A stretch of 64,000 nt of DNA, taken from the NCBI RefSeq assembly GCF_022482905.1, contig NZ_JAKVOI010000001.1, forward strand, positions 2,481,958 through 2,545,957. The letters are read 5' to 3'. Made by a program: the position numbers and the translations under genes. Below, piece by piece: positions 53,848-62,598 of this stretch (position 1 is the stretch's first letter; every line of letters begins with the position of its first letter). Source of the DNA: Clostridium sp. GTDB lineage: Bacteria > Bacillota > Clostridia > Clostridiales > Clostridiaceae. The notes beneath the pieces are model-generated. The model did not search any database. It had not been told where the DNA came from and saw nothing but the letters and a program-made list of their open reading frames with translations.

Positions 53848-55191
53848 TTACAATAGGCCAAATTCACTTGCAAGTGCAATCTGATCTAAAAGACTTACAG
53901 TAGATTGTATAGCTTCTTTCAATGCATTTTTATCATTTTCTGAAAGTGCTTCATATTCACTTTTTACTTCTGCAGCTTCAGCATCATTTTGATAGTCATA
54001 ATCCGCATCTGAAGAATGTTTGTCCACGACACTTACAATTCCGTCAACTACGGACTGCTGTGCACTATTTAGTCCTTTTATGGTCTTAATTGAATTTACG
54101 GCCGAAATCAGGTGCGAATTACTGTCGGAAGATGATCCTCCCCCGCCACCGCCACCTGTAGATGGATTCTCTTCATCCTCATCCTCTGCTTCATCCACAA
54201 CCTTCTGGAGGCTGGATATGAGTGAATCAGGAACTGAAGCACTTCCACCGACAGGTACTATACTTGCAGTACTACCCACATTTGACTTTATGAAATCTTC
54301 AACTGTTTTGCTCAGCGTATTGTAGGTGAGTATGACAGGCGAAGAAGTCTTTGCCGCCAGTGAAGAAGCTGAAAGGGCATCTGCAAATTCATTTCCTTTG
54401 GGGCCTGCACCTCTAACTACATATAGCTTGTCAAATTTTATACTGGACTTGAAATAGGTCATCACATTTACATTGGTTGCATATCTGTCGCTTCCCCCTA
54501 TTCTGACAGGCGCAGGAAGGGATGAAATTGAGCTGTCTGTTATAACACCATTTCCTCCCACTATGTAGGATTTTGTTATGGAAGCTTTTTTTGAAGTTAT
54601 GTACTCGCTGACAGCCTTTGGAACTGCATTTCTGGAAGTCAGCAATATCGGATATCCCTGACTTGCAGCTACAGGCGCTATGGACAGTGCATCTGCATAA
54701 CCCTGCCCGAAGGCAAGAACCACCTTGTCAAAGCTTCCAAGTTCTTTTGCGACGGCAGCCGAGGTTTCATACCTGTCGGCTCCTCCGATTCTGGTTACAT
54801 TCAAAGACATTGATGATTTCAGCTCATTTTCTATGGAATCCGAAATTGCTCCCTTTCCCCCTATTTCTATTACGTGGGTTGCCTTGAGTCTATTTATCTC
54901 CGTCTTTACAGTGCTGTTCAAGGTTTTGCTTCCCGTAAGAAGTATCGGTGCATCATGCTTCTTTGCAAGAGGTGCGGCACAGAGGGCATCTGCATAGTTC
55001 TCACCGCTTGCAAGTATTACATAGTCGGAAGTTGTCCATCCGCTTTTTGATACTGCAGCCGAGGTTTCGTATCTGTCTTTCCCTCCAAGCCTTGAAGCTG
55101 CTGCAGAGGATGTCTGTGGAAGTGCAATTGCCGAAGAAAGTGCAACTACAAAACTCAATATTATATTTGAAACAATCTTTTTTCTGTTCAT
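53848..55191 (-). CDS. CWB2 cell-wall protein with helical C-terminal domain
   Basis: 447 residues. Signal peptide, then three CWB2 repeats (about 33-325) marked by GGKDRYETSAAVSKSGW, GGADRYETSAAVAKELG and GGSDRYATNVNVM. A Gly/Ser linker (about 340-355) leads to an ~85-residue helical domain with QQSVVDGIVSVVDKH and YEALSENDKNALKEAIQ. Anchored to the wall, with an unknown presented domain. Start set at the ATG after AAGGAGG. Confidence 0.87.
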   Translation of the reverse strand: MNRKKIVSNIILSFVVALSSAIALPQTSSAAASRLGGKDRYETSAAVSKSGWTTSDYVILASGENYADALCAAPLAKKHDAPILLTGSKTLNSTVKTEINRLKATHVIEIGGKGAISDSIENELKSSMSLNVTRIGGADRYETSAAVAKELGSFDKVVLAFGQGYADALSIAPVAASQGYPILLTSRNAVPKAVSEYITSKKASITKSYIVGGNGVITDSSISSLPAPVRIGGSDRYATNVNVMTYFKSSIKFDKLYVVRGAGPKGNEFADALSASSLAAKTSSPVILTYNTLSKTVEDFIKSNVGSTASIVPVGGSASVPDSLISSLQKVVDEAEDEDEENPSTGGGGGGGSSSDSNSHLISAVNSIKTIKGLNSAQQSVVDGIVSVVDKHSSDADYDYQNDAEAAEVKSEYEALSENDKNALKEAIQSTVSLLDQIALASEFGLL

Positions 55192-55212
55192 CTTTTCCTC
55201 CTTCAATTTAAT

Positions 55213-55239
55213 AGAACCCAGGTGGCTTACCTGAGTTCT
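55213..55239 (-). other. Intercistronic hairpin without U-tract
   Basis: In minus-strand RNA AGAACUCAGGU pairs with ACCUGGGUUCU (11 bp, one G-U pair) around the loop AAGCC. It lies between two CWB2 genes, only about 20 bases before the next ATG. The pairing is better in minus-strand RNA than in plus-strand RNA, which has a C-A mismatch. Could be a leaky terminator or RNA stabiliser. Confidence 0.55.
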
Positions 55240-55251
55240 GTTTGATGTTTT

Positions 55252-57072
55252 TTAGTTTTCTGCTGTTGATGGGTTAACTTTTATATCTATATAGTCTGAG
55301 CCACTCAGATATAATTTATATGTTCCAGTAAAATAGCTTCTATCACTATTATAAGCTGGCAACACAAAATTGTTTTCTAATTGTTTAACTGCATCTTCAG
55401 TATTCTTGCTTGCATTAAAGATTACGGTATCTCCTTTAACAACCCTTGTTACATCTATACTCTCATAACTAATCTTAGGAGTCTGTGATGCCAACTTTAT
55501 TCCTTCAGGATTTTGTGTAAAATACTTATCTATCTGTGTATCTATATCATTTTTAAAGTCGTTATAAGCTCCTTCTGCATCATCTGCATGTGATTCAATT
55601 ACAGCTTTAATTTTATCAGGTTCAAGTTTTCCATCTTCGTCAAAGTATTGAGAGCCCAATCCTGACAAGAATTGCAATATTGTTTTGTCATTATTTATTT
55701 TAATATTGCCAAAGTGAGTACTCAATTTATCATTTACCTTTTCTATATCCTGATTAAACTTAGCAACATCTGTTATAACACCGTCTTCAATACCATATCT
55801 TGTCTGTGCTTTTGCAAATACGTCCTGTAAGTCATTTATTCCTTCTGTAGTATCTTTCAGATTTACATTTACATATTCATCATCACTTTGTCCAGGCAAG
55901 TCATCTATGGTAAAATATCTATTTCTCAAGGTAGTATTATTTACCTTATTTTTATATTCTGTATATTTACTACTAAGAATTCCTGTTCCACTCTTTAAAT
56001 CATCAGTGATATTACTATAATTATCACCACCACTTGATGAGCCACCACCACCACCGCCTGTGCTTGGTGATTTGGTTATAGCATCTTTAAGCTGTGATAT
56101 GACTGAATCAGGCAGTACAGCTGATCCTCCAAGTGCTATAATTTTTGTATTCTTGTTAAGAAGATCTTTAAACAGGTCTTTAGTATAAGAACTTACAGAC
56201 TGTGCTGTTATTACAACTGCACTCTTCTTTTTTGCGGCAAGCGCCGAACCTGTAAGTGAATCAGGGAATTTACTATCACTGGCAACAAATATATTACTGA
56301 AATCAAGTTCATCTGCAAATTCTCTTATTACCTTGGAGTTTGTCTCATATCTGTCAGTTCCACCGAGTCTTTCCCCTCCGGGAAGACTGTTCAAAATGGA
56401 ATCACTTACTACTCCATCTCCACCTGCTACATAAGACTTTGTTATACCTGATTCAGATTTTATGTAATCAGACACTGAATCCGGGAGTTCATTATCTTGT
56501 GTAAGAACTATAGGCGCACCTTCGATAGCTGCTATAGGTGCTACTGAAAGTGCATCAGGAAATTTCAAACCATTTGCAACAAATATGCTGTCTGAAGCTC
56601 CAATTGCCTCTGCCACTTTTACTGAAGTTTCAAATCTGTCTGCTCCTCCATACCTTTTAACGTCTGAAGATGCAATTTCTGATTTTATCTTGTTTTCAAC
56701 ACCTTGTGAAACTACACCGTCTCCACCTACAATTATAAAATGCTTGGCTCCAAGTTTCTTTATCTCCTCAAGAACAGTTGAATCCAAATTATTCGACTGA
56801 GTCAGAAGTATAGGTGCATCCTTAGCTTTTGCAAGCGGTGCGGCAGTCAGGCTGTCCGCATAATTTTGTCCATTTGCAATTACAACATAATCGGAACCGT
56901 CCTTCCATCCCTCCTGTGATATCAGGGAAGCTGTTTCATACCTGTCAGCTCCTCCTATTCTCTGTGTAGTATTGTCTGCAGCTTTTACTCCCGTAGTTGA
57001 AACTACTGAGCTTGAAATGACCAGAGTTGCAAGACTGCAAAACGACACAAGTTTTCTGTTCCTTTTCTGCAT
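55252..57072 (-). CDS. CWB2 cell-wall protein with an unrecognised C-terminal domain
   Basis: 606 residues. Signal peptide (VSFCSLATLVISSSVVSTTGVKA), then three CWB2 repeats (about 34-330; GGADRYETASLIS, GGADRFETSVKVA, GGTDRYETNSKVI). A glycine-rich linker is followed by ~250 residues of largely helical sequence (LKSGTGILSSKYTEYKNK, YNDFKNDIDTQIDKYF) that I do not recognise. Ends with a beta-rich stretch (YFTGTYKLYLSGSDYIDIKV). A GTAGAA-N18-TATAAT promoter lies about 110 bases upstream. Confidence 0.87.
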   Translation of the reverse strand: MQKRNRKLVSFCSLATLVISSSVVSTTGVKAADNTTQRIGGADRYETASLISQEGWKDGSDYVVIANGQNYADSLTAAPLAKAKDAPILLTQSNNLDSTVLEEIKKLGAKHFIIVGGDGVVSQGVENKIKSEIASSDVKRYGGADRFETSVKVAEAIGASDSIFVANGLKFPDALSVAPIAAIEGAPIVLTQDNELPDSVSDYIKSESGITKSYVAGGDGVVSDSILNSLPGGERLGGTDRYETNSKVIREFADELDFSNIFVASDSKFPDSLTGSALAAKKKSAVVITAQSVSSYTKDLFKDLLNKNTKIIALGGSAVLPDSVISQLKDAITKSPSTGGGGGGSSSGGDNYSNITDDLKSGTGILSSKYTEYKNKVNNTTLRNRYFTIDDLPGQSDDEYVNVNLKDTTEGINDLQDVFAKAQTRYGIEDGVITDVAKFNQDIEKVNDKLSTHFGNIKINNDKTILQFLSGLGSQYFDEDGKLEPDKIKAVIESHADDAEGAYNDFKNDIDTQIDKYFTQNPEGIKLASQTPKISYESIDVTRVVKGDTVIFNASKNTEDAVKQLENNFVLPAYNSDRSYFTGTYKLYLSGSDYIDIKVNPSTAEN

Positions 57073-57180
57073 AATAACCCCTCCATTTTCTATGAATTTT
57101 ACATAAATGCGCTATTAATAGTTTTAAATATTATCGTAAAGTGATTTAATATCTTTACACATTTACACAATATACTTATT

Positions 57181-57210
57181 ATTATACAGTGTACTTGTAT
57201 TAATTTCTAC
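57181..57210 (-). promoter_or_regulatory. GTAGAA-N18-TATAAT promoter (CWB2 gene at 55252)
   Basis: Minus strand GTAGAA, exactly 18 bases, TATAAT. Same spacing and same -35-like hexamer as the two boxes before the main S-layer gene. A start site here would give a leader of about 100 bases. Confidence 0.6.
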
Positions 57211-57445
57211 AAAAGTTTTAAATATCCTTCCTTATTTATAGAATTTTATAGAATTTTTTGAACAAATCTTCCAATTTCTAAATTGCCTCTTTCTTTATGA
57301 ACACTGCATTTCTGCAGCTAATAATGCAGCAAGAAAAGCTCTATCCATATATCATCCTTGGATAGGACAGTAAATCTCGTACCCCTGTTTAATCAATAAT
57401 AGCATTATCAAACAATACTATTATTAATTATCTTCTATAAAATAA
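57211..57445. other. AT-rich intergenic stretch
   Basis: No gene seen. It contains imperfect inverted repeats (CTGCAG with GCTGCAtt near 57310; CTATCC with GGATAG near 57343-57367; AATAATAG with CTATTATT near 57399-57425). None has a U-tract. Confidence 0.5.
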
Positions 57446-57481
57446 AAATTACTATAGAAACATAATCCTATAGCAATTTTC
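57446..57481 (-). terminator. Terminator of the S-layer transcription unit
   Basis: Minus strand AAAATTGCTATAG ... CTATAGTAATTTTT: 13-bp stem with one mismatch, then T-rich sequence. It is the first hairpin with a U-tract after the S-layer gene, its small neighbour and the frameshifted frame. Confidence 0.6.
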
Positions 57482-57540
57482 AAATAAATATTAGCTCAGC
57501 TGTTCTATTTTATACAAATCTGTGGACATCCTCATTTAAT

Positions 57541-57736
57541 TCAGTAAATATCTATTAAATCAAAATCATTTTCATCTACAGGAATCTCACTAATAGTACC
57601 ATCTGGATTCTCTACTTGATTATATATCACAGAAAGCATTTCTGTTGTTTTCAGTGTCTCTGTAGCAATCTGTGCATTAAAGTTCTGCTGTGTCTATACC
57701 ATTCATAGCATAGGATGGTTTTAATGACATAATCAT
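57541..57736 (-). pseudogene. Small frameshifted gene downstream of the S-layer unit
   Basis: The frame from the ATG at 57736 reads MSLKPSYAMNGIDTAEL then stops. Removing one T from the TTT at 57676-57678 restores one frame of 64 residues: AELNAQIATETLKTTEMLSV and NPDGTISEIPVDENDFDL, ending LIDIY at 57541. The product is not recognised. Starts 11 bases after the stop of the gene at 57748. Could be a sequencing error instead of a true mutation. Confidence 0.55.
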
Positions 57737-57747
57737 ATTTATTTAAA

Positions 57748-58431
57748 TTAGTAAATAGCTTCAAGATCAAAGTCTTCCGAATCATCGGTAGTCGTTGACT
57801 TAAAGGTTAGTTTAGCATCAGCTTCAACTGCAGTTAAATCTTCAGCTATGTCTATTGAATAAACTCCTGTATCGAGTTTGGTAAGTTTCTGATCACCATA
57901 ATAGATATCATACTTTCCATAATCGGAAGTATTGGTTAAAGTAACAACTATCATTATTTTCTTTCCCACTTCTATTGATGGTTTTACAGCTGTTGTATGT
58001 ACAACTGATACTCCATCATTTGCATCTGTAACAACTACATTTCCTGATGAATCTGTGGATACCTGTTTTATCTGATCAACTATATTTGCATTTTTAGCTT
58101 TACTACTGCTTACATAATCATCCATGGAAAATTCGCCTGGTTGTGTTACATAAGCTAATTTTACGTCCTTTGCAAGAACATAAAAGTTGTTTACATCATC
58201 ATAGTAAGCAAGAGGACCATTTGATGTAAGCCTAGAAGTATAATCAGTATATAACGGTTTATCCATAGCATATGCAGTCTTAAGGGCAACATAATCATAT
58301 CTATATAAAATACCACTAGAATCCTTTATTAAAGTGTATTTAACTTTTGCCTGTACCTGTGATACAATAGCCACGGTTATTGCAAATGCACACGATAATA
58401 TAACAGATACGCTTACTAATTTTTTATTCAC
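57748..58431 (-). CDS. Small secreted protein sharing the S-layer C-terminal module
   Basis: 227 residues with a signal peptide (VSVILSCAFAITVAIVSQVQA). The N-terminal part (TLIKDSSGILYRYDYVALKTAYAM) is not recognised. The last ~80 residues (HTTAVKPSIEVGKKIMIVVTL ... YDIYYGDQKLTKLDTGVYSIDIAED) are nearly identical to the C-terminus of the 1211-residue protein upstream, also at DNA level. No CWB2 repeat. It follows the S-layer gene by 63 bases. The first codon is GTG. Possibly an S-layer partner. Confidence 0.75.
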   Translation of the reverse strand: MNKKLVSVSVILSCAFAITVAIVSQVQAKVKYTLIKDSSGILYRYDYVALKTAYAMDKPLYTDYTSRLTSNGPLAYYDDVNNFYVLAKDVKLAYVTQPGEFSMDDYVSSSKAKNANIVDQIKQVSTDSSGNVVVTDANDGVSVVHTTAVKPSIEVGKKIMIVVTLTNTSDYGKYDIYYGDQKLTKLDTGVYSIDIAEDLTAVEADAKLTFKSTTTDDSEDFDLEAIY

Positions 58432-58450
58432 AATAATTCTCCTCTTTATT

Positions 58451-58483
58451 AATCTAAATAGGGCTTGAAGCCCTATTTAGATT
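58451..58483 (-). other. Intercistronic perfect hairpin without U-tract
   Basis: 15-bp perfect arms AATCTAAATAGGGCT and AGCCCTATTTAGATT around a 3-base loop, 12 bases after the S-layer stop codon and 20 bases before the next start codon. No T-run follows on the minus strand. It may limit read-through and stabilise the abundant S-layer mRNA. Confidence 0.65.
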
Positions 58484-58494
58484 GATAAAATTTC

Positions 58495-61400
58495 CTAACT
58501 TAGAGATTTAAATGTTATGTTAGTATCAGCTTCATCTTTAGTTACATCTTCAGCTATATCTATTGAGTAAACTCCTGTATCAAGTTTGGTAAGTTTCTGA
58601 TCACCATAATAGATATCATACTTTCCATCATCAGAAGTATTTGTTAAAGTAACAATTATCATTGTTTTCTTTCCAACATCAAGTGATGGTTTTACTGCTG
58701 TAGTATGTGCAACTCCAGTATCTCCTCCGCCATCTTGAAGTGTCAAAGTAACATAATTTGTCTCTGTATCATCCGATGTAGGTACATAGTATGCATAATC
58801 TCCAGAAAGATCTTTCTTTGTAGATATCTTTGTAGAAGTAACTGGCTTAACTGCAATTTTCACCTTATTATCTGTTGCTTCTGCTTTAAGATCATTGAAG
58901 TCACTGCCTGTAAATTTAAATGTTACTGTATTGCCATCTGCTGATGCGGAAGAAGCATCCACAGTTGTTCCGCCTACATTGAATGTAAAGTCTGAAGGTT
59001 TAACACTGCTTATTTCAATTGGAGTATCAAACTCAACCTTTATGTCTGCTTCGTTGGAAGTAGAAGTTGCTGTCCAGTTCTGAACATCATTGCCGTCTTT
59101 GTTTATAATCAGCTTAGGTGCTGCATCATAGCTATATACCTGAACATCAGAAGCTGTTACTGGTTTGCCAAGTATATCATTTACTTCTCCTACAATGTTA
59201 AGTTTTGCTTCAATACCACCAGCTTTTACCTTGTTTATCAAAGTATCAGTGCGGCTGTCGTCATCATCATCACTGTCGAAAGTAAGAGTTACTTTGCTTC
59301 CATCTACACCGATGGTACTTGGAGTCTGTCCATTTAATGTAAAATCAGTCTTGTCTGCAGTGTCTTCATCGATTGGCTGAGTAAAGCTTACATCTGCCTT
59401 AAGATCATCACCATCATATTTAACACTTAATGAAGTTGGTTTAACAGTAGTACCACCATCATATGCTACAAGAGTTCCACCATTGTTTCCAGTGCTCAGG
59501 GAATTCCCGTCCTCATCCTTGATACCAGTTGCATATATTGATTTTATAGTATTTTCATCTGATTTATCACCATCATCAGTAGCAAGTGACGTATCACTCA
59601 AATCAATTGTTACACTCTTGTTGTCATCATTTACTGTAACGTCCGCACTGCTTGGAAGTGTCTTTGTATCTCCCTTTTCATTTACATATTCATAGCTGTC
59701 TGTATCATCCAGTGTGCTTGAATCCATTGCCTTGTTGAATACAATGACAATTGTGTCGGCATCAACTTTATATGCATCTGCCTTTGCCTTTACATCCTCT
59801 GCGCCATCAAATGTATCAGTATAATCATCCATTACATTTGGAGTCTTAGCTGTATCCTGAATATTCTTTACTGTCAACGTGTATTGTGAATCTGTGAGAT
59901 CTTCACCTACATTTATATCAACTATATCTGTAGTATCTCCATCTTCAATTTTGTCATCACCAGGAACTGTAATATTATCTATCTCACCTGTTATATCAGT
60001 ACCGTCATTGTCCTTCAATTTATAATTTGATTTATTTGTAGCATAAAGTGCATCTACATCCTTGCTGAATTTAACTCTTATAGTATCATCATCAAGAGCA
60101 TAAATTGAAGTTACTGTAGGTTTTGTAGTATCTTCCTCCAATGTAAATGATTCATTGGTATCATCCTCTACATGATTTCCATAAGCATCTTTTACGTCAT
60201 CACTGATGGATATTGTATTTGAATTTTTATTCAACAGGCCGCTTACCTTGGTTATTTTAACCTGGGTATCATCCTCTTTGAGTGCTACAGCATCAGATGG
60301 AATAGTTTTACCATTTATTTTATAATAACCACTCTTTACAGCTGTCTTGGCATCCATTGGTCTGTCAAAGTTAACCTTAACCGTGCCATCGTCTTTAGCT
60401 TCTATACTCTTGATTTCCGGTGCACTGCTGAGATCATCAACTGAAAAATCTTCGGTAGTTTCTTCAACCGGGAATCCTGCTGCATCTTCAAGAGCATTGT
60501 CATCTCCGTCTGAAACCTTTAATGTATTGTCTCCTGTTGGAAGCTTTGAATCAAAATACAGTTCTACTTCATCTGTATAATAATAATCTTCCCCAGTAGC
60601 CTTTATTCCATCATCCAATTCTGAATAATCATAATTTATTCCAAAGGAAGACAAATTCTTTCCATTTATCTTAAGCTTGGATACTACTGATTTGAGTGCT
60701 GCTTCTTCATCTGATCCATCTGCCTTTACGGCTTCGGAGAATACAATATCAAGTTTGTTGTTTCCTCTTACACTGACTGAATCAACTGTAGGAGCTGTAG
60801 TGTCAGAGAATGTTACAGTCTGTGTGAATTCAGGAACTGTCTCTGACTTGTCGGAAGTAAGTATTGCCTTCTTTACTGTTACATCCACATCATCATTCTG
60901 CTTCTGTGCATCGGCAAGAGTGATCAAAACAGTCTTATCGTCATCCTGAAGAGTTGCAACGGCATCGCCATCAGTAAGTGCATCTCCGTCAACCTTGTAA
61001 TTTGCTACTTCTTTAGCCGTATCTTCATCAACTTCCTGATTGAATACAATCTTAATCTGGTTCAAGCCTACTGTATCGATTGATGAAACTTCCGCATCTC
61101 CACCATTGTTATTACTTGGATTTACTGCATTGTTGATTGCACTAACTGTAGAATCCGTAACAACTCCAGTTCCTCCAACTACCTGAAGGTCAGTTGTCTT
61201 TGTAGCCTTTGTTCCTATATATTTTACTGCATTGCTTGTAGCTGCTGCATCTTCTGTATCAAGAAGTACAAGTGGTGCTGAATATTTTCCGGCTACTGCT
61301 GAAGCAACCAGAGCATCTGCATAACCCTGTCCTGAAGCGTTTGCTGCATAAAGCTTGTCAGTCTTCAGGTCGCTGTCGAATTTATTCAATACGTTGAGGT

Positions 61401-62130
61401 TTGTCTCAAATCTGTCTGTTCCGCCGTCTACCCTGCTGTCAGCCTTCAATGCATCATATACTGCATCGCTTACTACATTTGTAGTTCCAACTACGGTAAC
61501 ATTTGCATCCTTTGCAAAATCAGTTGTTGCACTCAAGGAAGCAACATTGTTGTTTGTAAGAAGCAGTATTTCATCTTTAGCTGCTGCAACCGGTGCTACG
61601 GAAAGTGCATCCGAGAAACCAGTTCCTGCTACTGCTATTATATTGTCCTTGCTTACTCCAAGGTCAACCAGCTTCTGAGCTACTGCAAGGTTTGTATCAT
61701 ATCTGTCTTTTCCGCCAAGTCTTTCAACATTGCTGTATGTTCCCTTGAGTCCGCTCTCAATTGCATCTGATATTGAAGCTGTTCCTCCAACAATATATAC
61801 ATTCTTTGGACTCAATTTTGTCAATGCGGAACTTGCATCGGCACTAAGCTCATCTGGAGTTGTAAGTAAAATTGGAGCGTTCAATTTCTTTGCCAGTACG
61901 GATGCACTTACTGAATCTGCATAACCCTGTCCTGAAACCAGTACGACATTTTCACTGCCTTCTGCCCAGTTTTCTGTAGCAACCTGTGCTGCGGTTGCAT
62001 ATCTGTCTGCTCCACCTGCTCTTGTTACGGAACCAGCTGCTGCTTTTGCAGGTCCAGTTGTAAGAGCTGTAGTCAAAACCAATGACATAAGTGTAGCACT
62101 TGCAAGCACTTTTGTAGATTTCTTACTCAT
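58495..62130 (-). CDS. Probable main S-layer protein, CWB2 type
   Basis: 1211 residues. Signal peptide (cleavage near AKA-AAG, residue 30), three CWB2 repeats at about 37-340 (GGADRYATAAQVA, GGKDRYDTNLAVA, GGTDRFETNLNVL), then a chain of SbsA/Big_5-like modules (VGLNQIKIVFNQEVDED, KLDIVFSEAV, RVKFSKDVDALYA, VIVFNKAMDSS). A distinct C-terminal module (about 1135-1211) is shared with the gene downstream. Asp/Thr/Ser-rich with few bulky or sulfur residues, as usual for S-layer proteins. Strong ribosome site GAGGAGGG, long leader and two promoters point to very high expression. Confidence 0.88.
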   Translation of the reverse strand: MSKKSTKVLASATLMSLVLTTALTTGPAKAAAGSVTRAGGADRYATAAQVATENWAEGSENVVLVSGQGYADSVSASVLAKKLNAPILLTTPDELSADASSALTKLSPKNVYIVGGTASISDAIESGLKGTYSNVERLGGKDRYDTNLAVAQKLVDLGVSKDNIIAVAGTGFSDALSVAPVAAAKDEILLLTNNNVASLSATTDFAKDANVTVVGTTNVVSDAVYDALKADSRVDGGTDRFETNLNVLNKFDSDLKTDKLYAANASGQGYADALVASAVAGKYSAPLVLLDTEDAAATSNAVKYIGTKATKTTDLQVVGGTGVVTDSTVSAINNAVNPSNNNGGDAEVSSIDTVGLNQIKIVFNQEVDEDTAKEVANYKVDGDALTDGDAVATLQDDDKTVLITLADAQKQNDDVDVTVKKAILTSDKSETVPEFTQTVTFSDTTAPTVDSVSVRGNNKLDIVFSEAVKADGSDEEAALKSVVSKLKINGKNLSSFGINYDYSELDDGIKATGEDYYYTDEVELYFDSKLPTGDNTLKVSDGDDNALEDAAGFPVEETTEDFSVDDLSSAPEIKSIEAKDDGTVKVNFDRPMDAKTAVKSGYYKINGKTIPSDAVALKEDDTQVKITKVSGLLNKNSNTISISDDVKDAYGNHVEDDTNESFTLEEDTTKPTVTSIYALDDDTIRVKFSKDVDALYATNKSNYKLKDNDGTDITGEIDNITVPGDDKIEDGDTTDIVDINVGEDLTDSQYTLTVKNIQDTAKTPNVMDDYTDTFDGAEDVKAKADAYKVDADTIVIVFNKAMDSSTLDDTDSYEYVNEKGDTKTLPSSADVTVNDDNKSVTIDLSDTSLATDDGDKSDENTIKSIYATGIKDEDGNSLSTGNNGGTLVAYDGGTTVKPTSLSVKYDGDDLKADVSFTQPIDEDTADKTDFTLNGQTPSTIGVDGSKVTLTFDSDDDDDSRTDTLINKVKAGGIEAKLNIVGEVNDILGKPVTASDVQVYSYDAAPKLIINKDGNDVQNWTATSTSNEADIKVEFDTPIEISSVKPSDFTFNVGGTTVDASSASADGNTVTFKFTGSDFNDLKAEATDNKVKIAVKPVTSTKISTKKDLSGDYAYYVPTSDDTETNYVTLTLQDGGGDTGVAHTTAVKPSLDVGKKTMIIVTLTNTSDDGKYDIYYGDQKLTKLDTGVYSIDIAEDVTKDEADTNITFKSLS

Positions 62131-62269
62131 AATTGTAATACCCTCCTCAAATTTTAAGTGAATCTTAATTAAAATTCTTTTTTATTATATATATATATAT
62201 TTTAAATATATACTTATTGAATTTTGAATACATGTCCAATAATAAGACACCATTCCTAAAACAGACATT

Positions 62270-62299
62270 ATTATACCATAGATATATCACAGATTCTAC
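62270..62299 (-). promoter_or_regulatory. S-layer promoter P2 (proximal)
   Basis: Minus strand GTAGAA, 18 bases, TATAAT, with the extended element TGG before TATAAT. Also shares TATG with P1 just before the -10. Confidence 0.65.
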
Positions 62300-62370
62300 T
62301 AATTCAGTACAATATTAAATGATATTGATAAAAATCTATTAGTTGTATAATTAATGCAATTCTAATGTTT

Positions 62371-62400
62371 ATTATAGCATAGTTGAATTTCAAATTCTAC
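62371..62400 (-). promoter_or_regulatory. S-layer promoter P1 (distal)
   Basis: Minus strand GTAGAA, 18 bases, TATAAT, with TGC immediately before TATAAT (extended -10). Located 101 bases upstream of P2. Confidence 0.65.
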
Positions 62401-62598
62401 AGGCTATATATACCAACACCTGCATTTATTTCATTGATATACTATTCTACACAAGTTGAAAAAATCCTTCTTTTTCTGCAAAATTATACACTAATAAAAA
62501 ATTTCTTATAATAATACTATTTTTTTGTTTACATCTATTAGACGTGCCATCTTTAGCAGATGTTCCAAAAATTTTAAATTTTTTTTCATATTTTTTTG

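Larger units (their letters stand above)
62131..62598. other. Long AT-rich leader and promoter region of the S-layer gene
   Basis: 468 bases without a gene. Two copies of GTAGAA-N18-TATAAT face the S-layer gene, predicting 5' leaders of roughly 130 and 230 bases. A third GTAGAA (62445-62450) has no TATAAT at the right distance. A run of TATATATA occurs close to the gene at 62188-62199. No GC-rich hairpin or known riboswitch was recognised. Confidence 0.6.

Noticed and set aside
57300-57430. Inverted repeats considered as a small RNA or riboswitch
   Set aside because: Stems are short and AT-rich, with no U-tract or recognisable motif.
62441-62450. A third GTAGAA in the S-layer leader region
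   Set aside because: No TATAAT-like hexamer stands 18 bases downstream, so it does not fit the promoter pattern.
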